Both the position numbers and the translations under genes were made by a program. Source: Quercus robur (lineage: Eukaryota > Streptophyta > Magnoliopsida > Fagales > Fagaceae). Taken from it: DNA of 64,000 nucleotides. Positions 1 through 10,959 of this stretch are shown piece after piece; positions within the stretch are counted from its first letter, which is position 1; each line of letters starts with the position of its first letter. Under the pieces are notes generated by a model, which saw nothing but the letters and a program-made list of their open reading frames with translations, was not told where the DNA came from and did not search any database. The stretch lies in contig NC_065536.1 in NCBI RefSeq assembly GCF_932294415.1, positions 54,805,354 through 54,869,353 of the forward strand, read 5' to 3'.

Positions 1-2
1 TC

Positions 3-386
3 ATTCCACTGGAGATAAACTTCCCAACACAAAGGACCACTGCCTTCTGCCCCATTGCCAACAATGGACTTCTGGAAAAAATCTTGGACCTCATCGAAGA
101 AAGAAGGGAAAGCGCAATGGTCCACCTAGCATACTATCAGCAAAAGCTCAAGCAAGGTTACGATGCCAAGGTGAAGCTAAGGCCCTTGGCGCCCGGGGAT
201 CTGGTATTGAGGAAGGTCCTGGGCACTGCGAGAAACCTTGCGTGGGGAAAACTCGGACCAAATTGGGAAGACCTATATCGTATCACCTCCATAGCCGGCA
301 TAGGAGCCTACTTTTTGGAAGATTTGGATGAACATGTAGTGCCCCACCCTTGGAATGTAAATAACCTGAAAATGTACTGTTATTAA
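3..386 (+). CDS. Retrotransposon pol, integrase C-terminal end (partial)
   Basis: The frame is open from base 3 to a TAA at 384-386, giving about 127 residues of a polyprotein that starts outside the window. The segment carries the GDLVLRK...LGPNWE core seen after the integrase catalytic domain of plant Ty3/gypsy elements, then a GAYFLEDLD strand and the closing PWNVNNLK motif. This is the SH3-like C-terminal part of integrase, which helps bind DNA during insertion (family knowledge). No internal stop is present in the visible part. The second Ty3/gypsy element of this window has the same motif order near 24026-24319 on the minus strand. Confidence 0.88.
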   Translation: MPLEINFPTQRTTAFCPIANNGLLEKILDLIEERRESAMVHLAYYQQKLKQGYDAKVKLRPLAPGDLVLRKVLGTARNLAWGKLGPNWEDLYRITSIAGIGAYFLEDLDEHVVPHPWNVNNLKMYCY

Positions 387-420
387 TAAAAGACATAATT
401 CTTGGCGCCACACTATTGTA

Positions 421-1085
421 CAGCCATTTTCATTAAGTGTTAAACAGAACCTAAGTACTGCCTGGCTCCTCAGACCACAGGCTTGGGGGAAATTAACCTT
501 GAAGCCATTTTCTCTAAGTGTTAAACAGAACCCAAGTACTGCCTGGCTCCTCGGACCACAGGCTTGGGGGAAATTAACCTTGAAGCCATTTTCATTTTCG
601 CTAAGTGTTAAACAGAACCCAAGTACTGCCTGGCTCCTCGGACCACAGGCTTAGGGGAAATTAACCTTGAAGCCATTTTTGCAAGTGTTAAACAGAACCC
701 AAGTACTGTCTGGCTCCTCAGACCACAAGCTTGGGGAAAATTAACCTTGAAGCCATTTTCATTTTCGCTAAGTGTTAAATAGAACCCAAGTACTGCCTAG
801 CTCCTCGGACCACAGGCTTAAGGGAAATTAACCTTGAAGCCATTTTTGCTAAGTGTTAAACAGAACCCAAGTATTGCTTGGCTCCTTGGACCACAGGCTT
901 TGGGGAAATTAACCTTGAAGCCATTTTCGCTAAGTGTTAAACAGAACCCAAGTACTGCCTGGTTCCTCGGACCATAGGCTTGGGGGAAATTAATCTTGAA
1001 GCCATTTTCGCTAAGTGTTAAACAGAACCCAAGTACTGCCTGGCTCTTCGGACCACAGGTTTGGAGGAAATTAACCTGGAAGCAG
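421..1085 (+). repeat. ~80-bp tandem repeat array, 8 units
   Basis: Eight imperfect units begin near 434, 515, 603, 683, 770, 851, 932 and 1012, spaced 80-88 bp. Each contains AAGTGTTAAACAGAACC, a CTGCCTGGCTCCTCGGACCA block and AAATTAACCTTGAAGCC. The length variation comes mostly from an extra CATTTTCG stretch. The array starts about 35 bp after the pol stop and ends about 330 bp before the stop of the antisense gene, so it fills the gap between two converging genes. No coding potential was seen. Confidence 0.93.
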
Positions 1086-1415
1086 TTTTACCTAATCATT
1101 GACTATCACTTTTTACACATTGATTATCATTTTTTACACATTCACTCATTCATGCTTGGTTCTCAACAGTTAGTGGCAGAATAGATATTCATTTATGATG
1201 AAAGCAGAAAAGGTATCAGTGCAACAAAATTTAAAGGAAAATGACATCATTCATTGAAATCCAAAAGCGTTCTTTCACATACATTAACAGTACAAAATGT
1301 AAGGATTAAAGAAAATAGCTACAGATAAAGTCCTACACTACTTTCCTAAATCCTAACCCTGAGTAGGCTCAGGTTGATAATCTCTTGCCTGAGGTCCCGG
1401 AACAACCTCCTTGGC
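1086..1415. other. Spacer between tandem array and antisense gene
   Basis: AT-rich sequence with TTTTTACACATTGA repeated twice near 1110-1140. No gene, hairpin or recognisable regulatory site was found. Confidence 0.5.
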
Positions 1416-2643
1416 TTACACGACAACATCCCTGATTGAGAGACTGACCTCAGGCGATTTATCCTTCGCGGCCGGCTGCGTCCCCTCAGCTTCAGGCATA
1501 TGGGAGTTCGAAGTTAGGTCCTTCGTAGGAAGAGGTTCCTCAGGAGCAGCCGAATCGGGAATCTCTCGAATATCTTCCAAGAAAAAGATATTCTCATCTT
1601 TCCGGAGATCGGAGTCCGCTGGAACTGCCGCCCGATCCAAGGCTACACCCCAAGACATAGTGATGTAATCCCTGCATACGGCGGCCACCTCTTCAGTCAG
1701 CCTAATCTCGATGTCCTTAACACCACGGTCATAAGAGGCTGACACCGCTTTCTCGGCCGCCTCCTTGACCTTTGCTAGCTCGGCCCTGAGATCTGAGACC
1801 GCCTGCTTCTCTGTCGCGAGCTTGCCTCGGACTGTTGGAGCTGTTGGCGTAGATCCTTAGCCTGCTTGGTGGTATTTTTAAGTCTGGCCTTGGCGCTTGC
1901 GCGACCCTTCTGCGCCTCCTTCACCTTGCTGCTCAGGCGATCCTTTTCCTGCCTAAGGGTGCCGGCGGCCTTCTCAGCAGCGAGGCGGGAATGAGCCTCA
2001 TTGTGCAGGTCCTCGTGAGCCTTCTTGGCCCACTCCTTGGCAACAAAAATTTGTTGAGTGACCTACGCCAAAAAATAGAAGCCAAATTAAAAGAAAATGA
2101 CGAACAAATAGGTACGGAATAAGAAAGCTAGATAAAAGAAGTCTTACTTACCATAGCCATGTCTCTCTTCAGTGACATGAAATGGTCTGGTTACCGAGTA
2201 GCCCGAAGACCCTCCATATCTCGAGGCAAAAGGAGGGGCCGTTGCAGGGCCTCGGCCAGGAATGACGCCTGTCCTCACTGGGCTTCCCAGAGAGTTGTGT
2301 CCCAAGAGATCGGAGCGCCATCCAACTCGAGCAGTGGCGATCAGGTCCGCTGTTCCCTCCGAATAGCATCCTCGTCTCGGCTGTCAACGGACCTGGTCCT
2401 CTTCTCCTTGGGCTCTTTACCCTTCTTCTGATGCTTGGCCTTTTCAAGGCCGGCCTCGCCCTCCTCCAATTCCTCCACGGGCCTTTTCCGCCTCAAATTG
2501 GGTATAGGCTGTAGCGTTGGGTCGGACATGGGAGGAAGGGGAGGAGGAGCTTTGGAGGTAGTTTGTTCCTTTGGGGCATCCTTGGAAGATTGCCCTTTGT
2601 TCCTGTTGGAAAGGAGGCCCCTGAGACCAGACCTGCGTTTCAA
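1416..2643 (-). pseudogene. Antisense spliced gene of a Tat-type element (decayed, coiled coil)
   Basis: On the minus strand a Lys/Glu-rich protein runs from about 2643 to a stop at 1416, antisense to pol. Exon 1 (about 2643-2152) encodes a basic low-complexity start with RRKRPVEELEEGEAG. An 89-bp intron follows (2151-2063; donor GTAAGT, acceptor TAG). Exon 2 (2062-1416) gives a long Ala/Lys/Glu coiled coil, then a conserved tail with YDRGVKDIEIRLTEEVAA and AVCRDYITMSWG. Three in-frame stops interrupt exon 1 (near 2341, 2272 and 2188), and a one-base deletion near 1824 shifts the coiled coil out of the frame of the tail. The N-terminal domain expected from the related gene at 20621 is absent, perhaps deleted. 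The function of these proteins is unknown. Confidence 0.8.
2063..2151 (-). other. Intron of the antisense retrotransposon gene
   Basis: Read on the minus strand, ATG|GTAAGTAAG opens and GGCGTAG|GTCACTCAACAA closes an 89-bp AT-rich interval. Joining the flanks keeps one frame (..DMAM then VTQQIFVAKE..). Splicing is inferred from the sites and frame only. Confidence 0.7.
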
Positions 2644-2868
2644 TCATTGATCTGGCACCCAACCGTCAGATTGAAAGGATATAAAACCGCTAAACGCAAT
2701 AATTAGCATCTCATGGGTCATTAAACGCCTTCAGCATTAATGAGGCACGTGGGAAGCATATCTCCGCACGGGTGAAGCAGGAATCCACAATAAATGATCC
2801 TATGAATGTCAAAATCCTGCCTTTCCTCCTCAGACAAGAGAGAAAGAGTTGGAATTTTGAGGGGCTAT

Positions 2869-3652
2869 TGTAGGGGTAAAATTCCTAAGTCAAACAATGG
2901 GCCTTGGACCCCGTACAGAGTCCAGCCATGATTAAGGGGGAAAAGGGACACCAAAAGACTTCCAGCTCAACCCTGTTGAGCCCAACTTATTTAAAAGACG
3001 TCCGAGGAGGAATGTCTCCTCGGACGTACCAAATACGGGTCCAATGTGCGCCCTATCCATAGTGAAGAATCATCCCAAACGAATATGGGTAGTAAGGATG
3101 AGCCTCACAAAGCAGGAAGAAGGAAGAAAATGTAAGACGTCCAGGGGGAAACCACAACTGCTGCATTAAATGCAAGGAAGCTACTTTTCCAGCCGCATTA
3201 ATGTAGAGAAGACAGGCGAACAGTGTTACATTGGCCAATGCAACTCACAAAAAGATAGGGTGGATGTCCGATGGGACAGGCACTCAAGTGAAGGTCTAGA
3301 TGGTTAACAAGTGTAAGGCTCTTATTAATTAAAGGAGGCTATATAAGAGAAGGAAATCCCCATGAAGAAGGGATTCGAAAAAAGGGAAGAAAAAGGAGAT
3401 AGAGAGAGAGAAAGGATTGCTATAGTCTTTAATCAGAACCAGAGGTGCACCCATACGTCTCCTCGAACCGAACACCCTGTGGACATAAAGGAGATATTCT
3501 TACATTCAAACTGCTGCATGGCATACAATTAACTAACATTCACTTCGTCAAGCCCTAGTTCTGTAACCCGCTCTCTACAAATTCATTGTCTAGGGTTCTT
3601 TAGGCCAGAATCACTTACTTGCTGGGCCTGGGCCTCAAAAACCGACCCTACA
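2869..3652 (+). repeat. 3' LTR of the Tat-type element
   Basis: The 784-bp LTR starts TGTAGGGG and ends CCCTACA, a perfect 7-bp inverted terminal pair, and follows the purine-rich tract GAGGGGCTAT. A TATA box (TATATAA) is at 3340-3346. Palindrome-like GTCCGAGGAGGAATG and CTCCTCGGACG motifs near 3000-3025 recur in the solo LTRs at 42723 and 45560, placing these in one family. Confidence 0.9.
3340..3346 (+). promoter_or_regulatory. TATA box of the LTR promoter
   Basis: TATATAA lies in GGCTATATAAGAGA about 470 bp into the LTR, the usual place for the retrotransposon promoter. Confidence 0.6.
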
Positions 3653-4429
3653 ATGAGTCTAATTAATTATAACTTAGTAGACTTCCTCTTTTTGCCAATG
3701 TTGGAATTAGGTATCTAACACTTAACCTTTTGAGAGTTTTATTTATTTGTTTTGGGTGGTGCTTGGGTTTTAGATTTAAGCCTTTGGCTTGTGCTGAAAT
3801 AATTTCGGATAAAGTTGCCTAGGAATTTAGGCTTAAGGAGGCTTTAATGCATTGCTAAAAGACTTGAGCTGTGGTTGAAGTTGCTTCTTTTGAAAGTAGA
3901 AACCTGGAAGCCATTTGATTAATTTAGGACTATGTTATAGGCTTTTTGCTTGAAAGGCTGGATTTGGGAGTTATTTGTTAATTTGTTGGGTTGGTAGAAA
4001 CCTTGGATCTCGTTGGGCTTTGAGGCCCAATACTGTGCATTTTTTTTTTCATTGAGGTTGCCTTAGCTAAATAAAACCAGAACAAAAAAGGGTCCTAAAC
4101 CCCCTTGAAACTACTATATTTTTCTAATTCAACTAACTAGATTATTATCTTGATAAATATTCCATTAATTTAGTTATTTAGTTTTTTGGTTAATTGATGG
4201 TAGATGATAGATGGGGGATAGGAGTTTTGAACCTTAATTCTTTTTCTTTAAAAAAAAAAAGGGGGAACAGGCTATGTTAACATTATTTTTTCAAAAAAAA
4301 AGAATGAAGGAGAGAATAAATGAAAGAAACCCTTTATTTCATCAACACAATCAGAGCTCCTCTTAAATAACACAACAAATTTAGGACATTTATGACCACA
4401 TGATGTATATAGTGTATTTTTCCAACTAA
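3653..4429. other. AT-rich spacer, no gene seen
   Basis: No supported coding region. The stretch around 3720-4080 is rich in TTTGG words and could be host sequence or eroded repeat; nothing diagnostic was found. Confidence 0.5.
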
Positions 4430-4438
4430 TAATTATAA

Positions 4439-6092
4439 GGCGAAAAACACATTTTGGTCCCTACATTTTCAGTCGATTCCCGTTTTAGTCTCTAAGTTTT
4501 TTTTTACCGCTTTTAGTCCCTCTCCTGAAAAACGGTTCCATTTTGGTCCCTACCGTTACATCATAAACGAATATTGCTGATGTGAAACGGCATGCACTGT
4601 TGGCCTGACGTGGCCATTAAAATAATAATAAAAAATGCCACGTCAGCATTTAAATTAAAAAAATTAATTTATTAATTTTAACTAAATAAAAAAAATTAAA
4701 AACAGAATTAAAAACTAAAAATCATATGAATTAAGATCTAAGTGTGTCTTGAACAAGAATACCAAGAACACAAACTCAAATCCAAGAACACAAACCCAGA
4801 AATTTTAAAAAAAAAAAAAAAAAAAACCATCAAAGCATTAGTTCAAACCCAGATCTCCGCCGATCCAAACCTACGCACACATCACAGCACACAAGCTCAA
4901 ATCCAAGAACACAAACCCAGAAATTAAAAAAAAAAAAAAAAAAAAAACCATCAAAGCATTAGTTCAAACTCAGATCTCCGCCGATCCAAACCTACGCACA
5001 CATCACAGCACACAAGCTCAAATCCAAGAACACAAACCTAGAAATTAAAAAAAAAAAAAAAAAAACCATCAAAGCATTAGTTCAAACCCACTCCGATCTC
5101 CGTCGATCCAAACCCATGCACACATCACAGCACACACCCAGTTTCGGTCACGCCCAGATCAACCTAGAAACCCACCGATCCAAACCCACGCACACATCAC
5201 AGCACACACCCAGCTCCGGTCACGCTCAGATCAACCCAGAAATCCACCACCCAACAAATACCAAATCAGAACAATCACTTACCCAAACCACAACTTACTG
5301 ATTTGTTTTCCGTTTCACTCAATGGAGATATCTCACAATCCACACTGATCTAAGCTTCACGCCGATCTGAGAGTGAGGACCGTTTGGTTCTCCACAAAAA
5401 AAAAAATAATAATAATAAAAAAATAAAAATCTAAGCTCCGATCTGAGAATGAGGAAGGATAGAGAGACTGAGATCTACGGATTCGAAGATCCAAACCCAG
5501 AAATTGATGTGTTAGCTATGGGTTCAAAAGGGTTTTTCAGTTTGGGTTTTTGAGAGATGAGTGTTAGGGGAGATGGTTTTTGGGGACTTAACGTTTTTGA
5601 GAGATGAGTGTTAGGGGAGATGGTTTTGTTTTCGGGGAAGGAGAGTTTTTTTATTATCCGGTTCTAGTTTTAGTTAATTGAAGAAGTGTCAGGTGGATAA
5701 ATAGTGAAAAATACCTTCTTCTTTTTTTTGTTTGTTTTTTAAATTTCTGGGTTTGTGTTCTTGGTGTTCTTGTTCAAGGCACACTTAGATCTCAATTCAT
5801 ATGATTTTTAGTTTTTAATTCTGTTTTTAATTTTTTTTATTTAGTTAAAATTAATAAATTAATTTTTTTTAATTTAAATGCTGACGTGGCATTTTTTATT
5901 ATTATTTTAATGGCCACGTCAGGCCAACAATGCATGCCGTTTGCCACATCAGCAATATCCGTTTATGATGTAACGGTAGGGATCAAAATGGAACCGTTTT
6001 TCAAGAGAGGGACTAAAAGCAGTAAAAAAAAAAACTTAGGGACTAAAACGGGAATCGACTGAAAATGTAGGGACCAAAATGTGTTTTTCGCC
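4439..6092. mobile_element. Mutator-like element with ~350-bp inverted repeats (non-autonomous)
   Basis: The element begins GGCGAAAAACACATTTTGG and ends with its complement; the arms stay complementary for roughly 330-350 bp (4439-about 4775 against about 5745-6092), with small differences. A perfect 9-bp direct repeat, TAATTATAA, flanks it (4430-4438 and 6093-6101), the size made by Mutator-superfamily transposases. The 1-kb interior has no transposase. It holds A-tract-bearing tandem repeats and a unique block (about 5310-5690) with a duplicated GAGAGATGAGTGTTAGGGG. The interior may be a captured gene fragment (Pack-MULE), but no exon was recognised. Confidence 0.92.
4778..5240 (+). repeat. 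121-bp and 74-bp tandem repeats inside the MULE
   Basis: Three units start at 4778, 4899 and 5020, each beginning AAATCCAAGAACACAAAC, carrying an 18-22 bp A tract and ending with GATCCAAACCTACGCACAC. Two shorter units with GATCCAAACCCA start near 5104 and 5178. The reading frame 5116-5301 is repeat-driven and is not called as a gene. Confidence 0.85.
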
Positions 6093-6101
6093 TAATTATA
6101 A

Positions 6102-7420
6102 ACATGATGTAGGATGTGAACAACTTGCCCATTGATTTTTCTATGGTCCATTATATGTACAATTGTCAAATGGGAAAAATATTACTCTAAGTTTGTGCTC
6201 ACGGAAATTTTCACACCCTCTCTAAACCAGGTGTTCTGGTGGTCTCATATCGAGTGAATGGTTATTCAATGTGATGGAGTATGTGACACTTTATGTGGAG
6301 TTTTTATCTAGCCGAACTTAAATAATTATGAAGAAAAGTGTGAGAAATGTTGAGGGGTTGAACTAAGCTAAAAGTTGTCTTTTTATAACTATTCATTTTG
6401 TCTTAGTCCACCAAATAAAAGGTTGGATTTGTAAGTTGAGAATGACATTTTACCAATCAAAGAGGACCTTTTCCTTAAGATGACTAATAAATGATTATCT
6501 AAAATGAGTTCCAACTGATAATGAAATGCTGGCTACTTGGTCAATTAATGGGAGATCCAGGTAGTTTGTCATACTTAATCATGAAAATTATTAGGTACTC
6601 TCTCCTTTATTATGTGAATGGTAGATTAAGGTATAAATTTAATAAGTATGCCCTATTGCTATTATGTGAGAGGAGAGGGCATGTTATTATATTTTGAAAA
6701 TACAGAATAATTACTCGGTTGATCATTTGTTTTCTCAATTATAATACTATACATAAAATGAGATAAATAGATTTTTATAAAAAATATAATGGAATAGAAA
6801 AGGATATATATATATATATATATTTTAAATTCTAGTTTCCTAGTCTATTTGAAAATCTATAAAATAAATTAGGAACAAAAAAATTTATTTCTCTTAATTA
6901 TTGAGGAAAATGATCATTTCCCTAATTTCTTACCTGCCACGCGCTTGAAAAACTATCAAACAGTAGAATAAATGAATAATGGTGGGATCCACTATCCCTT
7001 TCAGTACTTCTCTTCCACCCATTTCCTTTGTCCTAATCAAGATGTTAAAATATAATGAAAAACTATACAAAGATGCAGAAAATTAAGCTCATTGACCTAG
7101 TCTGCAGTAGGTGCATGTCTGTGGGGTATTTACGTACGTACATTATTGTACCTTCCTACCTTTCCCACTGCCAAGTTGACATCTGGGATGTCACATCCCT
7201 AACAGTCAAAGAACATAAATGCATCACTACCTACTCAATTTCTAATGGGCTAATAGGATGGAAGATCTTGTAAAATAAGCTACTGCACGTTGGAGTGAGC
7301 CAAAGAGGACTGTTTCCTCTTTGTTACCATGGAAACCCTCAAACTTAGACAGCTTCAAGTCTCTCTTCTATGCCGCAATAAATGATTTGGTTTACAGAGT
7401 AAAACTGCCAGTCCCATCTT
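6102..7420. other. Upstream region of the peroxidase gene
   Basis: AT-rich sequence with a (TA)n tract near 6805-6824. Short frames here, such as 7055-7273, have no recognisable product. The promoter of the peroxidase presumably lies in the last few hundred bases. Confidence 0.5.
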
Positions 7421-7435
7421 CACTAACTTCATTCC

Positions 7436-7443
7436 TATAAATA
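7436..7443 (+). promoter_or_regulatory. TATA box of the peroxidase gene
   Basis: TATAAATA lies about 140 bp before the peroxidase ATG. A start roughly 30 bp downstream would give a 5' leader of about 110 nt. Confidence 0.65.
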
Positions 7444-7581
7444 CTTGGCTAACAACAACCTTTATCTTCATCTCCATCTTGCTTATAATATTCTTCTTTA
7501 GCTGTTCTTTCTCTGCTCTTTACTCTCAGTCTTATTCATTCCCTCATTAGAGTATTGCAGTGTTTGAGTTGTAGAGTAACT

Positions 7582-8735
7582 ATGGTAACAATCAAATTTT
7601 GCTTGGTTTTCTTTGTTACTATGTCTATGATGGTGTCAATGTCACTGGCGATGCCATCACTCAAAGTGGGTTTCTATCAATCAACTTGTCCTTCTGCAGA
7701 GACCATTGTGAGAAACACTGTGAACAAAGCTGTGTCAAGTAACCCTGGCCTAGCTGCTGGCCTCATCAGAATGCATTTTCATGATTGTTTCGTCAGGGTA
7801 TGTTAATTAGCTCTTTGAAACACCAATTAACTTGTAATATGTTAAACCGAAACTGTACCTACATCTGTAGTCCCTTTTGCTTCTTTTTTTTCTCCGAGTA
7901 TACCATATAAGCTACTTAATTACTAAGATGTGGAGTTTAATATTGTACATGTTATCTATGCCAGGGTTGTGACGCTTCTGTCCTACTTGATTCAACCCCT
8001 GGAAATCAAGCCGAGAAGGACAATCGAGCCAACAATCCAAGCTTAAGAGGCTTTGAAGTGATATTTGAAGCAAAGGCTAAACTTGAAGCTCAATGCCCAC
8101 AAACAGTCTCATGCGCAGACATTGTTGCATTTGCTGCTCGTGACAGTGCTTACAAAGTTGGAGGCATAAGTTACATGGTGCCATCAGGACGCCGTGATGG
8201 CAGGGTATCACGTAAGGATGAGCCCGATCAAAACCTTCCACCACCTACCCTCAATGCTCAGGAACTAGAAGAAAGATTTGCACAAAAAGGACTTAGTCTT
8301 GATGAAATGGTGACACTTTCTGGGGCACATTCCATTGGAAGGTCACATTGTTCTTCTTTCTCAGAGCGATTATACAATTTCAGTGAAACAAATCTACAAG
8401 ACACTTCAATGGATCCCATATTTGCTAGAGACTTAAAGACCAAGTGTCCGAAAAATGCTAATAATGGCAACGATCCAATAGTACCTCTTGATGTACTTAC
8501 ACCATATAGGCTTGATAATAAGTACTATAAAAATTTGAAGAACCACCATGGCTTATTGACCTCTGATCAATCTCTTTTGAGCAGCACTTCAACGGTTGAA
8601 ATTGTTAGAAATAATGCAAGGCACGGTCAAGCATGGGCTTATAAGTTTGGGGCAGCTATGGTAAAAATGGGTTACATTGATGTGCTTACAGGAAGTCAGG
8701 GTGAGATAAGGAAAAATTGTAGGTTTGTGAACTAA
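7582..8735 (+). CDS. Class III secretory peroxidase
   Basis: Two exons, 7582-7797 and 7965-8735, join in phase 0 to give 328 residues, the normal family length. The intron has GT at 7798 and CAG at 7962-7964. The ATG at 7582 was chosen because it starts a hydrophobic signal peptide (about residues 1-23). The distal haem site is [15 protein letters not shown], with Arg63 and catalytic His67; the proximal haem site is [13 protein letters not shown], with the iron ligand His194. The [14 protein letters not shown] and LRGFEV blocks and several conserved cysteines are present. Such enzymes use H2O2 to oxidise phenolics in the cell wall, including in lignin formation and defence. Only the first of the usual three introns is present. 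No defect was seen; the gene looks functional. Confidence 0.97.
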
Positions 8736-9265
8736 ATATATATTATAGGCTTATTTGTGTGACTGTTGAAACTTTTTTGTATGATTTACTTACGTATTTG
8801 TATCATTTTTCTGTGTTGATTCAAGTGTAAATTCGTTCTTTTGAAAGTTTGTGAGTGAATTTTGTTGAGACATTAATGGGATAAATTGGTATTTGTTAGA
8901 TGTTACAAAATGTGCAAAGCATTCGTTTGTGGATCTTGAGGTTTATGTTCATTGCTTTATTTACGATCTTTTTTTTTTTAATGATACCGAAATATGTGAA
9001 GTGATTGTAACACAAACAGACATAATTACTTGAAAGTGCTATTAACCAATTCGCTGACCCTAATTTAGATTTTGATTTTTTATTCAATATATTTTAATAC
9101 ATTAAATTCATAGTTGACCATCAACTTTATTTATTTATTTATTATTATTATAACTGGAGATATCTATCTTTTTATTATTATTAATTCTTATAATAATAAA
9201 TGGTTATTTAAAACTAAGTTCTCTGTATCGAGAGAAGTAGACAATACTATTGAGTTATAAGGCAC
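8736..9265. other. 3' flank of the peroxidase gene
   Basis: AT-rich sequence that includes the 3' untranslated region and ATTATT/TTTATT runs near 9120-9200. No further gene was seen. Confidence 0.5.
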
Positions 9266-9268
9266 TTA

Positions 9269-9502
9269 GGGCTTGTTTGGTTAAAAAAAATGGTCACTCA
9301 TCACTTATCACTCAATTTTCGTCACTCATCACTCATCACTTAAAATACCCCAACTCTCTACACCTCACCCGTTTGGCACCATCACTTATTTGTCATCACT
9401 CAATATTTTTCAATTGTTTGTGGGCCCCATACCTATAATTTGGTGCAGCTTTTACTTTTTTTTTTCTTCAACCCCAATACCCAAACTCACAGAACCCAGT
9501 TG

Positions 9503-9537
<35 letters not shown>

Positions 9538-9842
9538 CACCGAACCTAGTGAGGAAAAAAAAAAAAAAGAGTCAAAAGTTGTGGCTTACTTGACTTGTGG
9601 GTCCCTCAATGTATGTTTAATTACAGAAATGTCATTAAAAACAAAGTTATGGAAACTAAAAACACATAAAATGTACTTTCAGTTTCCATAACTCATCACT
9701 CAAAAATTAGAGAATTGAGTGATGGAAACAATGATCCAAAACTCATCCAAACAAATGCTCATCCATGGGACCCACACGATTTGGATGATGGAAACAGAAA
9801 ATTGAGTGATATCACTCAAAACTCATCCATCCAAACAAGCTC
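9269..9842. mobile_element. PIF/Harbinger-like MITE (574 bp)
   Basis: Inverted ends GGGCTTGTTTGG and CCAAACAAGCTC are flanked by the trinucleotide TTA on both sides (9266-9268, 9843-9845), the target size of PIF/Harbinger elements. Subterminal runs of TCACTCATCACT repeat inside. It has no coding capacity and lies at the left edge of the duplicated block. Confidence 0.82.
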
Positions 9843-10335
9843 TTATCTTTTTTACACACACTTTTTTATTTCCTGCTTCTTTTACCTTTTTTTTTTTAAT
9901 AGAAATTTTTTTAAGCATTTAGCAAACTCAAATTCACCTCAGAGATTTAAAAAGCCTCATTGCACAAAGTGCATGTGATGAGACTAGTATTATTTATGGT
10001 GTCATAGATAGTCGAACAAACAAAAAAAAAAAAAAAAAAAAGGACAAATTTACTTCTTATTCTAAAGAAAAATAAAATCAATCAAATAATTTTTAAAATA
10101 ATTTTTTTGTGGTCGTTAAAATTCATGCAATCATAAATAAATTCAACAAAAAAATTATCTTACATATTTAATTATTAAGTTATATTCAATTTAAAGATTT
10201 TTTTTTTTTTGAAAATGACGTACTTAATTTTGTTAGAATTTTTAAAAAGAATATCAAATCTAATTTAATAGGGTTTTGTTTAATATTTGATTGTTTTATT
10301 GAAAAGAAGATGACAAAATTTAAATCAACATAGTT

Positions 10336-10936
10336 TATGGACGGAGGCATGCATTGACTATGGGGGACAATTGCCCCCCCCCCCCCCCCCCCCCATTTAA
10401 AAAAAAAAAAGATATTAGTGTGTGTACATATATATATTTGTTCTATAAAATTATATTTTGTCCCCCTCAACAATATCATTAATTCTTTTTAGAGTAACAG
10501 CAAAGTTACAAATTCATCTACAACATTTTACCAGTTCCCATCTGAGCTTATCACTCACATCACTTTTTTACTTACAAATAATCACTCACTATATCAACAA
10601 TATACTTCTAGCATTTTTCTCAATTTAAAGGTCATTAAAAAATTTATAGATCTAAATTCTAAAAAAAACATATACTAGCCCAAAAACATTTGTGCAACAA
10701 CAAAAATCACCAATAGCAAAGCTAAAAAAAATTAAGTTTAATTAACCAATTTTACTCAAACAAACAACTAGCCTTTTAAAAAGTTTTAAAATGAATAATT
10801 TTGTCTTTAATCAGTAGATGCACACATCAAAAACTCAAAAAAAAAAAAAAAAAAAAAAAAACCTCAGCGACTAAGAACTTGTAGATCTAGAAGTTGAAGT
10901 CACCCCCCTTAACTCAAAATTGTGGCTCCATCCTTG
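10336..10936. mobile_element. Non-autonomous hAT-like element, copy 1
   Basis: The ends are TATGGACGGAGGCATGCATT and AATTGTGGCTCCATCCTTG, matching imperfectly as hAT-type terminal repeats (CAGGGATGGAGCC). The flanking 8-mers ACATAGTT (10328-10335) and ACATACAT (10937-10944) match at 6 of 8; in copy 2 the pair matches at 7 of 8. The inside holds a long C tract (about 10374-10394) and A tracts. No transposase is present. Confidence 0.68.
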
Positions 10937-10959
10937 ACATACATTGACACTATTTCTAA

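Larger units (their letters stand above)
1..3652 (+). mobile_element. Ty3/gypsy (Tat-type) LTR retrotransposon, 3' portion
   Basis: The window opens inside this element. In order it holds the C-terminal end of integrase on the plus strand, an ~80-bp tandem array, a minus-strand coding region with an intron, a short purine-rich tract just before 2869, and a 3' LTR ending at 3652. The placement of an extra antisense gene between pol and the 3' LTR is typical of the Tat lineage (family knowledge). The 5' half and 5' LTR lie outside the window, so the target duplication cannot be confirmed; the five bases after the LTR are ATGAG. Stops and a frameshift in the antisense gene show the copy is old. 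Confidence 0.9.

Noticed and set aside
421-1085. Regular repeats considered as a CRISPR array
   Set aside because: Units are contiguous ~80-bp tandem copies without unique spacers, in plant DNA and inside a retrotransposon.
10186-10479. 97-codon minus-strand frame with Gly run, repeated at 39452-39718
   Set aside because: The Gly run is a C tract and the rest is AT-rich transposon sequence; similarity between copies reflects the duplication.
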